DNA of 64,000 nt from Eriocheir sinensis (GCF_024679095.1 NC_066571.1:505242-569241); one strand, 5' to 3'; positions 41,715-53,037 are shown, numbered from the stretch's first letter. Program-made: numbers and translations. Notes: generated by a model from the letters alone, not told the origin.

Positions 41715-42035
41715 TGTGTTGTGTTCTTGGCCGAGAGAAACAAGCAGGATCACTCCTTGACATTTTATTGGCATGACAGTAACACCCTGGAACTATGTAC
41801 AGAGTAGTCAGTATGTACAAAGGTATTCAACGGGAGACTGTGCTCGCAACAGGAACAGCGGAGTGCGAGCCTCGGCGGCGTGTATGCCCTCCTCGACGTG
41901 ACTGACTCCCGTTCACCCTTCATCTCTGACGATACGTCGGGTTAGCTTCACGTTGGTGGTCGAACGTAATTCCGGTACCTCGAGAAGAGGGAAAATGCGA
42001 CTGCTAAACTCCGGTGCGAAGCCTACACCTCGAGT
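41715..42035 (-). other. Possible solo LTR
   Basis: This sequence, absent from the ordinary Tigger 3' end, runs on the minus strand from a TGTAGGCTTCGC-like start to AAGAACACAACA. It contains AATAAAA at the place of an LTR polyadenylation signal. No second LTR or clear target duplication was found, so the call is tentative. Confidence 0.3.
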
Positions 42036-42177
42036 GTAGTTTGCGGTTGCTATTTGTTAGTAAAATTAATTTTATTCTGTACAAAATAACGTGTAAAATG
42101 ATTTTTATATTAATATTTTGGGGGGATATGGAACGCATTAATGGGATTCTCATTGATTACAATGGATGAACTCGAGG

Positions 42178-42698
<521 letters not shown>

Positions 42699-42740
<42 letters not shown>

Positions 42741-42836
42741 AATACACCACGCCCTGATCAAGAGTTGGACTTGCAATCGCCAGCAAGTACCCTTCTGACA
42801 TGAACAAGCTCATGCTCATTATAGTTGATCTATCTT
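42699..42836. repeat. (TG)n tract and SINE-tail fragment
   Basis: About 41 bases of TG are followed by accacgccctgatcaagagt-tggacttgcaatcgcc. This matches the 3' body of the SINE at 45345-45590 (accacggcctgatcatgagt). Confidence 0.75.
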
Positions 42837-42837
42837 C

Positions 42838-45092
42838 CCCATATGACTGGATGAACCAACACTATATCTCTTTTTTTTTTACTCATCAAGGACAACACGC
42901 GTTAATTTAGTCACAATTACGAGATTTTCAGTTCATTAGGAACATTTCCCTAGCTGCTTAGCGTCACTGCATGCGACGGAATTTCTTAAAACGTCCTTTT
43001 TCTTTACAAATTTTGACAAATAGCATCCTTTCAGTTTCTGGTTTCTAATGATGACGATGATGTTTTCATATCGGAAAGTTCTTACTTATTCTATGGCGAT
43101 GACCATTTCCTGAGCTTCGTATGGGTAACCCTGCCAGGTGGGAGTGGATATAGAGTTTACGAGGTTACTGTTGTGCGTGTTACTGCTGCACCACAGCCAA
43201 TTGTAAAGCATCATTGTAGGATGAGTAAGAACTTCCCTGTATGAAAGTATTATCGACATCATTAGCAACAAGAAAATGAAACGATGCCATTTGTCAACAT
43301 TTTGTAGAGAAAAAAGATGTTTTAAGAATCTCCGTCTCGTCTGAATCTGGATCTGGACAATAATGCGCAGGGTACCAAAGAAGGTGCATAACACGCATAT
43401 TTGTTGGCTGTTGGGGTGACGGCGGAGCCGAGTGTGCAGGGGAGGGAAGTGAATCAAGCGTAATTGTTAGTGTTAGTGTGTTGTGGTAACAAGTGGGTAT
43501 GTATTTGTTTTTTGAATGAGTCTATTGTACCGCAGTCTAAAATCTGTTGAGGGAGGCTGTTCCAGTCACGTATGGTGCTTGGAAAGTATGAGTGCTTGTA
43601 TGCGTCAGTGTTAGTGTGATGTGTTTGGTATTTATGGATGTGTGTGTTACGAGTAAGTTGACTGTTTGCCTTGTGTAGGTATGTTTGTGGGTCAATGTCA
43701 ATTTGAGTGTTTGTGATCTTGTACATAAGTGTAAGTCTGTGTGCTTGTCTGCGTATGTGAAGAGGGTCCATGTTTATCTGTTGTTTGATCCGTGTTGTGA
43801 TTCCAGGCGTTCGAGTGTAATTGTTTGTAATGAACCTTGCCGCCTTGGTGTTGATTTGTTCTAACTTATCAATGTTTCTGTGTGTGTGAGGATCCCACAC
43901 CGTGGTGCAATATTCCAGTGTTGGTCTCACAAGTGTGTCATAAGCTATGTGTTTAATGTCAGGTGTGCAGTTATGTAAATTCCTCCTCAGGAACCCCAGT
44001 GTTCTATTGGCCGTGGCACTGATATGGTCTATGTGAGTGTTGAATTTCAAGTTAGTTGAGAGATGGATACCAAGGTACTTGTGTGTGTGATCTGATTCTA
44101 AATTTGAATTGTGGAGAGTGTAAGTGTGATGGATGGGGTTGTGCGCTTTGGTGAATCTTAAAAGTTTGCATATGTCTGGTCGGAAGTGCATCTGCCAGGT
44201 GCGCTCCCACCGTTCGAGGACGTTGAAGTCGTTCTGTAGTAGTCTGCAGTCGTCAGTAGTATTTACTGCTCTAAACAGTAAACTATCGTCGGCAAATAGT
44301 CTGGTGGAAGAGTTAGGCGTTGACAGTGGAAGATCGTTAATGTACAGAAGGAAAAGAAGGGGGCCTAGAACGGTGCCTTGTGGGACACCTGAAGAAACAG
44401 GGACAGTGTCAGATGAAGATCCGTCAAGAAGAACACGTTGAGTCTTGTCAGTAAGAAAGGCAGTGATTCAGTGAAGAATAGGTCCTGAAATACCGTAGTA
44501 TTTCAATTTTAATGTCAGTTTTTGTGCGGGACTTTGTCGAAGGCTTTGGCAAAATCTAAAACAATAGTGTCAACTTGTTTAATGTCACGTCGGTCAAGTA
44601 GCCTCGTAATGTCGTGATATGTAGTAATGAGTTGCGATTCACATGAGCGTTTGGGTCGAAAGCCGTGTTGTGAGTCAGTAAGGATGTTGTTTGCGTCAAG
44701 GTGATTCATTACGTGTTTGCGTATCATGTGTTCGAAAATTTTACATGGAATCGATGTTAGTGAGATGGGGCGATAATTGGCTGGATCAGTCCGGTCACCT
44801 GTCTTGAATAAAGGATTATGATTTGCCAAAAGTCAGTCAGAGGGTAATGAGGTGGATGACAGTGACTGGGTGAATATGGCCTGAAGGATGGGGGCAAGGA
44901 TGGGGGCAAAGGATTTAAGGATGAAGTCGGGAATGTTGTCGGAGCCAGTGGGGGCAGTGACGCTAAGCAGCCAGGGAAATGCTCCTAATGAACTGTAGGT
45001 CTCGTAACTGTGACTAAATTAACGCGTGTTGTTCTTGATGGGTGAAAAAACGAGAAACAGTGTTGGCTCATCCAGTCATATGGACAAAAACG
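42838..45092. repeat. ~130-bp inverted repeats flanking a LINE
   Basis: Bases 42846-42977 (catatgactggatgaaccaa ... gctgcttagcgtcactg) are the inverted, ~85-90% similar copy of 44957-45086. The LINE at 43454-44955 and ~470 bp of other sequence lie between. The arms contain the word gttaatttagtcacaattac. They could be termini of a DNA transposon or an inverted duplication; no target duplication was found. Confidence 0.75.
43454..44955 (-). pseudogene. CR1/L2-like LINE RT (third family)
   Basis: The minus strand carries the sequence from APTGSDNIPDFILKSF and LPSDWLLANHNPLFKTGDRT, DPANYRPISLTSIPCKIFEH, LTDSQHGFRPKRSCESQLIT, VLDFAKAFDKVPHKN (block 3). A frame change follows, then block 4 (GVPQGTVLGPLLFLLYIND-like at about 44390-44340) and block 5 (FADDSLLF-like). 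The C-terminal half is open from MHFRPDICKLLRFTKAHNPI through KYLGIHLSTNLKFNTHIDHI, VRPTLEYCTTVWDPHTHRNI, and SYFPSTIRDWNSLPQQIL, to a stop at 43454. It is truncated at the RT N-terminus, exactly where the flanking inverted repeat begins. Only a few frame breaks, so younger than most LINE copies here. Confidence 0.85.
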
Positions 45093-45167
45093 AGATCTCT
45101 GGCGGATCACGGGAGGAAGGTGAATGTGGGTTATTCAAGAACGCTAGATATCGCCAGATGACGCCTT

Positions 45168-45343
45168 AAGGGTACTGTCATAACCCCATACACCACACAC
45201 TCCATCCCCCTTTCTCAAGGGGGTATAGTAACCCCTCCTAGTTAACGGAAAAATCCGGCCTGAGCGGGGATCCAACCGCCGCTTGTCAGGCCGTGAAGCC
45301 TTGCAGCGCAGCGCTCTAACCAATGGAGCTACCGGAGCGGTTT
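45168..45343 (-). mobile_element. tRNA-derived SINE, copy 1
   Basis: On the minus strand the head starts ccgctccggtagctccattg with A-box tagctccattggttagagcg. A degenerate B box follows (ggttggatccc), then a body with ccggatttttccgttaacta and the shared aggggttactataccccctt region. Diverged 15-20% by eye from the neighbouring copy. Confidence 0.75.
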
Positions 45344-45344
45344 A

Positions 45345-45590
45345 TGTGTATTTACCACGGCCTGATCATGAGTTGGACTCGTAATCGCCATGAGAAAGTG
45401 CTCCTTTATAGTCGATCTATGGGTACTGCCAGGACCTCACACACCACACACCCCATCCCCGTTGCTAAAGGGGGGCCAGTAACCACTCCTAGTCAACGGA
45501 AAGAATCCTGCCTGAGCGGGCTCGAACCGCCGCCCTGTCAGGCTGTGAATCCTGGCAGCGCAGCGCTCTAACCAGTTAGTTACGCCACGG
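45345..45590 (-). mobile_element. tRNA-derived SINE, copy 2
   Basis: The minus-strand head contains A box tggttagagcgctgcgctgc and an intact B box ggcggttcgagcccgctcag, then the body ttgactaggagtggttactg, ending accacggcctg-tail near 45345. Arranged head to tail with copy 1; a fragment of the same tail is at 42740-42836. A G run (45587-45607) lies immediately at its 5' side. Confidence 0.8.
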
Positions 45591-45712
45591 GGGGGGGGGG
45601 GGGGGGTAACTAACCAGGGAAGTATTTTTTAACAATCTGATCACTTATAAATTTACCACATTCAAAGTGGCCGTAGCTTATATTCATATTTGCGGGGTAC
45701 GTCCCTGCAATA

Positions 45713-45716
<4 letters not shown>

Positions 45717-45783
<67 letters not shown>

Positions 45784-45797
45784 AGGGGGGGGGGGTT
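45717..45797. repeat. (GA)n and G-rich tract
   Basis: About 64 bases of GA followed by gggagggggggggg. Confidence 0.95.
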
Positions 45798-45876
45798 ACA
45801 GTGAATAAATGGGAGAGGAACAGGGAAATCAAGGTAAAATGATGTTTATAAGCCTTGAAACAAACAAATTGGAGTC

Positions 45877-46655
45877 TGAAGGGGCTTTCACACATACACG
45901 ATCTTGAACGCGACAGCTGCCAGACTGCCATTCGTGCAGCATTCGAGTCCATAATCGTAGCACATCGTCTAGTCAACGTTGAGGAAATCTGTGCAGAACG
46001 ATTGCTGGTCGATGAGTCGGCTATGTGCACGAAAAATAAGCGATGCGCTCATTTTTCGTGCAACCCTCGGCGTTGCCGGCGAGCTGTCAAAATTACGGCT
46101 GAAGTGCTGCAGGGATGGTGCAGCAATCTCAGTGATCGTCCAGCTATAGTGCAGCATTCGTGCAGCTTTCGTTTAAGGTCGGGCAGCACTCGTGCAGTGG
46201 TCGGGTACCAAATTCAAAATTTTGCCGCTACAACAGCTGCCCGGCGAAGCGTTCACCTAATTGAATGCTGGACGATGGCTAAACGAGTGCTGCAACATAC
46301 CCTGTCAGGAGTCGCTCTCTATTCGTCTAGCAATTGAGCAGCATTCGTTTAGCAATCGGGCAGTATTCTTTATTGTCGTTTTGTCGCCAGGCACTGGTCG
46401 GGCAGGAATCGTTTATGAAAAAAAACGTCAAATAAAAATCACAAGATTGATCATCGTTGATCGTTCGCATACCGGTTAGATGTTGGGCAGGCATCGTTAT
46501 GATTGTGCAGCTTCCGTCCAGGTCAATACTTCTGCAAGCGTCGTGCCAAAATTTTCCACATCAATGGGACGGGCCAAAGTGAACCACTTTCTAACGATGA
46601 CAGAACGAACCAGGACCGTCACGCTTTCGTCCCAAGATCGCCTATGTGTGAATAG
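45877..46655. mobile_element. Non-autonomous inverted-repeat element, copy 1 of a tandem pair
   Basis: Starts ggggctttcacacatacacg and ends gatcgcctatgtgtgaatag, imperfectly inverted. The interior is rich in cagcattcgtgcag, gtgcagc and atcgtcca words. The 25 bases before it (ttgaaacaaacaaattggag) recur before copy 2. The long apparent ORFs inside look like chance frames. The superfamily is uncertain; a trailing TAA (46652-46654) hints at a 3-bp target. Confidence 0.55.
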
Positions 46656-46661
46656 GGTGTA

Positions 46662-47862
46662 AGCCCTGAAACAAACAAATTGGAGTCTATAGGGGCTTTC
46701 ACACATACACGATCTTGAACGCGACAGCTGCCAGACAACCACTCGTGCAGCATTCAGGTTCATATTAGTAACACATCGTCTAGCCATCGGTGGGGAAATT
46801 CGTGCACAACGACTGCTGGACGATGAGTCGGCATGGAGCACGAAAAATAAGCGCTGCGCTTATTTTCCGGGCAGTCGTTGGCGTGGCCGGCGACATTGTC
46901 AAATATCAGGCAGAAGTGCTGCAGGCATCGTGCAGCACTTGCAGTGATCGTCCAGCTATGGTGCAGCATTCGTACAGCTGTCGTGATCGGTCGAGCAGCA
47001 CTCATGCGGTGATCGGACACGAAATTCAAATTTTGACCGTTAAAACAGCTGCCCGACAGCTGCGCAGCAGCTGCACGATAACTGCCCGGCGAATTGTTTA
47101 CTTGAGCGAATGCTGAACGATAGCTAAACGAGTGCTGCCCGACATGGCATCAGCGCGCGAGTGGTTTGGCAACTTAGCACCCCGTCGGCTACAAAAACCG
47201 CCACCGCGCTCGCTTCCCCTCTGTGACTGAGACTTTTACGCAAAACGTCGTTGTGTCCATGAGCAAGCCTTTCTGCAGTGTATGCAAAGGCATCACCTAA
47301 CACATGCGTCGCCCAACTCTTCTTCTTTTCCTGGTGTTACAGATTGTGAACCTTGTGTCCATCTCGCTTGCTCCACACGTACGTCCATAAAATAACCCAG
47401 GTAGGCTGCCTTGTCTGCTGATGATTGGCCTGAAATTCTGTCCAACACCACCTCCATGTTGAGTTGCAATACGAATGAACACTAGGCCTGACGTAGGAAC
47501 TGTGTTGCGCCTCCTGCGTTCAGTAATAGAGCAGCATTCGTTTAGCAATCGGGCAGTGTTCTTTATTGTCGTTTTGTTGCCGGGCACTAGTCAAGCAGGA
47601 ATTGTCGCCTGAAAAAAGTGTTAAATTTATATCTCAAGATTGATCATCGTCGATCGTTCGGAAACCGGGCAGCTGTCGGGCAGGAATCGTTATGGTTGTG
47701 CAGCCTCCGTCCAGCACTCGGGCAATACTCGTGCAAGCGTCGTGACAAAATGATCCACACCAATGGGACGGGCCAAAGCGCACCAATTTCCAACGACATC
47801 AGAACGAACCAGGATCGGGGCGCTTTCGCCCCGAGATCGCCTATGTGTGAATAGGGTTTAAG
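46662..47862. mobile_element. Non-autonomous inverted-repeat element, copy 2
   Basis: Begins with the duplicated flank tgaaacaaacaaattggagt, then the same ggggctttcacacatacacg terminus at about 46691, and ends gatcgcctatgtgtgaatag at 47852. It differs from copy 1 by an extra ~350 bp (about 47150-47520, starting cagcgcgcgagtggtttggc) that looks like an insertion, as copy 1 lacks it. Confidence 0.55.
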
Positions 47863-48194
47863 GAAGTATAGGCTTGGCTGCGGGGGAGAAATGGGATGGG
47901 ATGTGAACCCTTATGAGGCGGGAGGGAGGGAAAAGGAGAAGGGAGGAGAGAGAGAGGAGGTCGGCAAGAAAGGATGTAGGGAGTAAAAAGAACTGGAGAA
48001 ATAGATGAAATTTCTGAAAATATAACGATGAGCAATAATAGCTTTCATATTAATCGAAGGACTCTCTAGTCTCTTCTCAATTCTTTATCTTATCCTTCTC
48101 CGTCTTCTTCATCTTTTTTCTTTTCAAAAAAACGCACACACACAAAAAAAGTGTGTGTGTGTGTGTGTGTGTGTGCGACAAAGATAGGAAATGG

Positions 48195-48273
<79 letters not shown>

Positions 48274-48790
48274 CACCTGTACTCAGGGGATGACCTCACT
48301 CTCTAATCAGAAGAGAGGCTGAGGCTGTTAAGACGGGGACGAGGTATAGCAGTCTGGTTCCATTCCTCCTGAATGTAAGAGGGGTCTGGGCTTCCCTTTT
48401 TAGAAAAAAGGGGACCGCCGGGATTGCAACAACCACCGTGACATTACACTGCCTAGTGTATCAGGTACCGAGGACTCTTATTGGACTGACAGTGTTGTGG
48501 AGTGTGTGTGTGTGTGTGTGTGTGTGTGGGGGGGGGGGGGAGGTGTTAGGGGCATGTCCGGCTTCTTTCCCATGAAAACGAGAATGCTGTGTCCTTGCTT
48601 CATCACTTTTCAACACTTGCAGGGACTGGTTGTTATTCAAAGTTGTTGATTTAGGTCACTGTGGAACATCTTTTGGCAAGGTCACCGACTTTGTTTTTTT
48701 GTCGATAACGCAGTAATCATTGTAGAGGCGCTGAAGGTTCTAGTGATAACTGTCGAGGCACTGCACGAGGATGTGAGGTCTTTAGGACTT
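47863..48790. other. Microsatellite-rich spacer
   Basis: Purine-rich 47870-47960, (GT)n at 48151-48173, (GA)n at 48198-48271, (TG)n plus G run at 48505-48541. No gene recognised between them. Confidence 0.6.
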
Positions 48791-48796
48791 CATGTC

Positions 48797-49045
48797 AGTA
48801 GTAACAAATGTACGGAAGTGGGGTAATTGGAGTGGGGGGGCACGGAAGTGGGGGCGGGGGGATCAGCGGGGGGGGTGACGGAAGAGGGGGTAGCTGGAGG
48901 CCCCCCTACCCCACCATCTTTTACTTTTTTCACATATCCTACCATAACCCCCCCCCCCCCACACACACACACACACCCCTCTCGGGCTAGCGTACGGAAG
49001 CGGGGGGGTGACGGGAGTGAGGGTAGGACGGTCAGCGGGATGATG
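48797..49045 (+). repeat. Left terminal inverted repeat of the Polinton
   Basis: Blocks such as gtacggaagtgggg, gtgacggaagagggggtagc, tacttttttcacatatccta and ctctcgggctagcgtacgg correspond to the inverted right end. It contains C runs and a short (CA)n, and the copies differ mainly in homopolymer lengths. Confidence 0.85.
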
Positions 49046-49183
49046 ACGGAAGAGAGTGGTCAGCAGGGGAGATGACAGGAGTGGGGTAGGACGGCCAGCG
49101 GGCGGTCAGCGGGGGGGTGACGGAAGTGGGGGCATACACAAGGTGAGGGTAATAGCTGTTGTTGTTGTTGTAGTTCTTATTGT

Positions 49184-49220
<37 letters not shown>

Positions 49221-49280
49221 TATTCTGTGCTATATAAGCATCATACTTTAATAAGTACCATCATTAATAGAGTTTCTGCT

Positions 49281-49927
49281 ATGGCTGAGACATATTCAGA
49301 GAACCTTCTCGATATTTTCCAATACCCTGCGCGCATAATAGTTGTAGAATATAGCAACTCCGGAAAATAGGAACTTGTACAGCAGCTTATACTGAAGTAT
49401 CATGAAAAGTTCAAAAAAATTGTCATATGTGGCTTAACGTCTCATCCTCTTCAAAGAAATAAAGAAATAGGACCTAAAGTTATAGTGTCGTCTGAAATAA
49501 TTGATCCAATTGCCAAGAGGATACGTTTGATCAGAGAGGGACATTGTATGTACTTGATATTTTCATTGATGCTGTAAGGAACAAAATTGTGGTTGATGTT
49601 TTTACTCGCGGACGGCACAACAATATTTCACGCATATTTATCACTCAAAATCTATATATGGGTGGAAAGCATGCAAGGAACATTAGCCTGAACTGTTCTC
49701 ATTTCCTCTTGTTAAGACAGTGCGATTTATCTCATATTCACAATCTGGGCAGACAAATATTCGGGAAAGAGAAGGCAAACCAGTTTGTAGATATATATAA
49801 ATATGCTGTATATTCACGTCCTTATGGATGTCTTCTTGTTGATTTGGGTATAAATACTCCTGAATCCCTACAGTTTCGCTTAAACATTGTTGGAGAACCC
49901 CCAGGTGAACGCGTATTCCAATGGTGA
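49281..49927 (+). pseudogene. Polinton packaging ATPase (A32/FtsK-like)
   Basis: Starts MAETYSENLLDIF. The Walker A region IIVVEYSNSGK is followed at once by TAG (49368-49370). The frame then continues with ELVQQLILKYHEKF, KVIVSSEIIDPIAKRI. A frameshift near 49545 leads into VLDIFIDAVRN (Walker B region, whose acidic residues are altered), VFTRGRHNNISRIFITQNLY, and GKHARNISLNCSHFLLLRQC. GRHNNIS-ITQN-ARNISLN is the hallmark of Polinton ATPases, which would pump DNA into capsids. A stop and a frameshift make it inactive. It is the first gene after the left repeat. Confidence 0.88.
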
Positions 49928-49996
49928 ACTCCAGGAAGAAGGAACTCTTACACGCTGTATACTCCCAACATAACGAACCCTATGGTTTAAGGCGGC

Positions 49997-50293
49997 CAGT
50001 GATTCCCAACCGGTGTGCCGCGGCACCAAGGGGTGCCGTGAGATCTTTTGAGGGTGCCGCCAAAATTCAGGGGAAAAAATTGCATTAACTTCACTCTCTC
50101 TGCTTCTGCTGCACAAATTTTCATATCTATGTATAAGGTGTTGTTACATCGATGCAAAATGTCGAAATGAAAAAAATATATATAATAAAAAAAACAACGG
50201 AGATTTTAAATATGTATTTCCTTATAAGGGTACCGGGAAGTTTTGAAAGGCTTGCCAAGGGTGCCGCAAACTAGAAAAGGTTGGGAACCACTG
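49997..50293. mobile_element. hAT-type MITE in the integrase gene, 297 bp
   Basis: Ends cagtgattcccaaccggtgt and inverted ggttgggaaccactg are the classic CAGTG-TTCCCAACC termini of hAT elements. The interior repeats the words ggtgccgc/ggcacc. The expected 8-bp duplication is no longer recognisable (aaggcggc against gaagctct). Confidence 0.8.
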
Positions 50294-50820
50294 GAAGCTC
50301 TCAGGTGAAATTGTGGGAGAAAGCAAAAAGTATAAATCCGGCAATAACACGTGATGACGTATTCAACTTTTTGAGAAGCAATAAAACATATACCTTGCAT
50401 AAGCTACAGACTAAAAAAATTCCCCGGCAAAAGATAATAGCCTCAAAACCCAAAGTAATCATGGCTGCCGATTTAGCAGACGTGAGACATATAAGAAAGG
50501 AAAATAATAACATAGGCTACTTGTTAGTATGCATAGATGTGTTTTCTAGATATATGCAAGTTGTCCCGTGTCGGAATAAAGACGCAAATACGATGCTCGG
50601 GACCATTACACAAGTGTTGGAAAATAAAGATTCTGAAGGCTTACGAAGATTAAACACCGACTTGGGCACAGAATTCTGGAATCGAAAAGTAAGAAACTAT
50701 TTGTGTTCCCGGGGCATTAAGCTGTACAGTGTGTACTCAAGTGAGATCAAAGCAGCCTTGACAGAGCGGGCCATTCGTACACTGAAAGCACGCATCTACA
50801 AGTTCATCACGTCTCAAAAT

Positions 50821-50980
50821 TCTTCGAGATATATTGATCAGCTGCAAAACATGGTCAATGCCTACAACCGCTCGCCCCATTCTGGACTGAAGAACAAAAT
50901 TCTTCAAGATATATTGATCAGCTGCAAAACATGGTCAATGCCTACAACCGCTCGCCCCATTCTGGACTGAAGAACACACA
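50821..50980 (+). repeat. 80-bp tandem duplication in the integrase
   Basis: tcttcgagatatattgatca starts the first copy and tcttcaagatatattgatca the second, with one base difference and a period of exactly 80. As 80 is not a multiple of three, the second copy is out of frame. Confidence 0.95.
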
Positions 50981-51423
50981 AACTCCCATTGATATTCATA
51001 CCTTGAAAGACCCATCTGCAATCAAACGCCAATTCCACGCGATGTATAAAAACCCGAAGCAACCAGCGTCTTCCATCAGTCCTCGACTGGCAGTTGGGGA
51101 AATAGTTCGCCTTGTTGGAAGTGCTCGTTCCTCTGTATTCCATAAAGGATACACGCACCAAAATACTCACGAGCTCCTTCGCATAAAATTAATTAAACAC
51201 AAGAATCGCCCAAGAACTTACCTCTTAGAAAATTTGTCTGGAGAACCAATACAGGGGATATTCTACGCGCCAGAGCTCGTCTTAAGCGCTCTGCCCGAGT
51301 CATACGATATTAAAATACTGCGTTCACGAAAAATTAAAGGAAAAAAGCAGTATTTTGTATCGTGGTTGGGATACCCTACTTCATTCAACAGCTGGATTGA
51401 CGCTAATGATATTGTAGAAAATG

Positions 51424-51757
51424 AGTAAAAAGACACCACTCCTCAGTGCACACAAAAACTTTTTCTTACTTTGAAGAAATTAAAGTAAAAGATAGAAACC
51501 GTGCTCTTAAGCAAGCAGCTCGAGAACAATTGAACTGTATATCTGAAATATTTTCCAATTTGTTAAAGAAGCACCTTATTCTCAATAACAAAGTTATCAA
51601 GAAATTACGTAACTATCGGGAAGACATACGCGCCGTAGCTAGAAAGAAAACTCCTCTCCATAAGAAAAGACTTATATTGACATCGAGACGGGGTGGTAAT
51701 ATATTAGCTGCTATATTGCCTATTGCCGCTTCCTTGATCGGAAAATTATTTGGATAA
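51424..51757 (+). CDS. Small basic Polinton ORF with hydrophobic C-terminus
   Basis: Overlapping the integrase stop, a first ATG (51424) gives MSKKTPLLSAHKNFFLL and stops. One base over, the frame from 51446 is open for 103 codons: KQAAREQLNCISEIFSNLLK, LRNYREDIRAVARKKTPLHK, KRLILTSRRGGNILAAILPI, ending AASLIGKLFG. A short Lys/Arg-rich protein ending in Gly-Gly plus a hydrophobic tail next to the integrase is a recurrent Polinton/adintovirus feature, perhaps a virion-associated peptide. Its function is not known to me. The early frameshift suggests the N-terminus is lost. Confidence 0.6.
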
Positions 51758-51815
51758 TGCGCACGTGGTATCTTGTTCCCGAGTCTACCGCTGAGCGTGT
51801 TTTAACAGGTATTAA

Positions 51816-52300
51816 CCCGGCAACGTCGGCGGACCCATTTTTGGGCTCCCGCGAGTCGGTCCGCTGAAACGGTGGACCCCGTATGGGCCTCGGCTCAAAA
51901 CGCCTAATTCGAGCTAATTATAGGCGGTGGCGGCATAGAGCAACCCTGGGTCATTGAGATGGGTAATTGATCTTGAGGTGGGCTCATTTGTCATAGGTGG
52001 TGCTGTAAGGTCATGGCAGACTGAATTAGCTATCCATATAGTAATCACTTGTCAAATTCTCTAAACTAGACAACAAGCGACTCTCGGCTAGATGCCACGT
52101 GTCAAGAGACTGTTTATTTTGTAACAAACACCACCCAAAAAGAATGGAGTTTGAGTATAAATAAATATTTTTAACGGGTTTATGGTTATGAGAGGAGTAC
52201 GCTGATGTACGTTCCATGCTCTTTTCTTAGTCTAAAAATGCTGTGTAATGTTGCCGTTTCTCGGTAACTTCTCGGCTTTCCCATAGCCGAAGCCCACGGG
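51816..52300. mobile_element. piggyBac-type MITE, copy 1 (485 bp)
   Basis: Flanked by TTAA on both sides (51812-51815, 52301-52304). Ends CCCGGCAACGTCGG and, inverted, CCCGTGGGCTTCGGC. TTAA plus a CCC start fits piggyBac. It is ~90% similar over its full length to 58917-59404, in the same orientation. Confidence 0.8.
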
Positions 52301-52383
52301 TTAAGCCTAAATGCGCGAACTCCACGAGTCCGGGGGTCAACGGCCAATCGTGTTACAACCCGCAGTCGGCCCATACCGATCAC

Positions 52384-53037
52384 ATGCCGGTCTCTGAACA
52401 TGTACCAGCAAGCAGCAGTAGTCCTGTCGTGTCGTCCCATGGTGCAACACCAAGCGCTCCTACAAGATTGAACCCGTCATCTCGCTCTGAAAGAAAGAGA
52501 ACTTACAAAAAAAAAAAAAAAAAAATATCGCGATCTGGTGTATACAAAACCACAAAACTACCACCCGTGCAACTTAGAGCCACAGGGATTAGGGAGAACA
52601 AGATTTCCTCCAATCCTGAAATAAGTAATTTAATACCTCTGTATGTTAAAAGTATCGATGTGCCATACGTCAATATGATGCTTCAACGAATAAAAGACAA
52701 TCCCATCGTAAAGTGGGACAGCAGAGGTAACCTATTGTCTTCTGTTCGATCCTCCAATATCCTGTTCATGTTGAATTTACTCTCTAATACAAGTCAAAAA
52801 CCAACGATTGCTGACATTGCTGATATAAAACACACCATTGACGCCACGGGTGTATTACCTAGCGAAATAAAAAAATACACGCGTGCGGCAAAAGATTCAG
52901 GGATCTGGTTTCACCAAACAACCATCGTTGGCAACTTACAGATGGGTTCCATATTAAATCCGCTTTTCCAATGTGCTAGTGCAGTCCTACATTGTGATTC
53001 TAGAAAGAAACAGAATCATGGACGTGGTAGATACTGA
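52384..53037 (+). CDS. Polinton ORF of unknown function
   Basis: An open frame of 217 codons. It has a Ser/Pro-rich start, then a basic tract (RSERKRTYKKKKKKISRSGV) produced by an A run. A globular part follows: ISNLIPLYVKSIDVPYVNMM, KWDSRGNLLSSVRSSNILFM, LNLLSNTSQKPTIADIADIK, IDATGVLPSEIKKYTR. I do not recognise a family. The position between the integrase and penton-like genes, on the same strand, suggests a virion or accessory protein. The start is uncertain, because the upstream part is occupied by the piggyBac-type MITE. A second frame starting at 53018 (MDVVDTDPRWMRGLYRG) overlaps its end. Confidence 0.5.
   Translation: MPVSEHVPASSSSPVVSSHGATPSAPTRLNPSSRSERKRTYKKKKKKISRSGVYKTTKLPPVQLRATGIRENKISSNPEISNLIPLYVKSIDVPYVNMMLQRIKDNPIVKWDSRGNLLSSVRSSNILFMLNLLSNTSQKPTIADIADIKHTIDATGVLPSEIKKYTRAAKDSGIWFHQTTIVGNLQMGSILNPLFQCASAVLHCDSRKKQNHGRGRY

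Larger units (their letters stand above)
49926..51428 (+). pseudogene. Polinton integrase with C-terminal chromodomain
   Basis: The N-terminal piece NSRKKELLHAVYSQHNEPYG ends at a hAT MITE (49997-50293). The gene resumes with WEKAKSINPAITRDDVFNFL, then the retroviral-type core: MAADLADVRHIRKENNNIGY, LLVCIDVFSRYMQVVPC, LNTDLGTEFWNRKVRNYLC, and SEIKAALTERAIRTLKARIY (Asp, Asp and Glu positions present). A tandem 80-bp duplication (50821-50900 and 50901-50980) shifts the frame within QLQNMVNAYNRSPHSGLKN. The remainder continues in the new frame, with IDIHTLKDPSAIKRQF, VGEIVRLVGSARSSVFHKGY, and a chromodomain VSWLGYPTSFNSWIDANDIV at the end. Inactive because of the MITE and the duplication. Confidence 0.92.

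Noticed and set aside
45240..45590. Two tRNA genes
   Set aside because: Pol III boxes are present, but the clover-leaf is incomplete and both share a long non-tRNA body: SINEs.
45855..46337. 160-codon plus-strand ORF in the tandem element
   Set aside because: Composed of repeated element words; not conserved in the second copy at 46790-47116.
49140..49360. A start codon for the ATPase upstream of the (CA)n tract
   Set aside because: No open frame crosses the microsatellite; ATG 49281 is the first that leads into the Walker A region.
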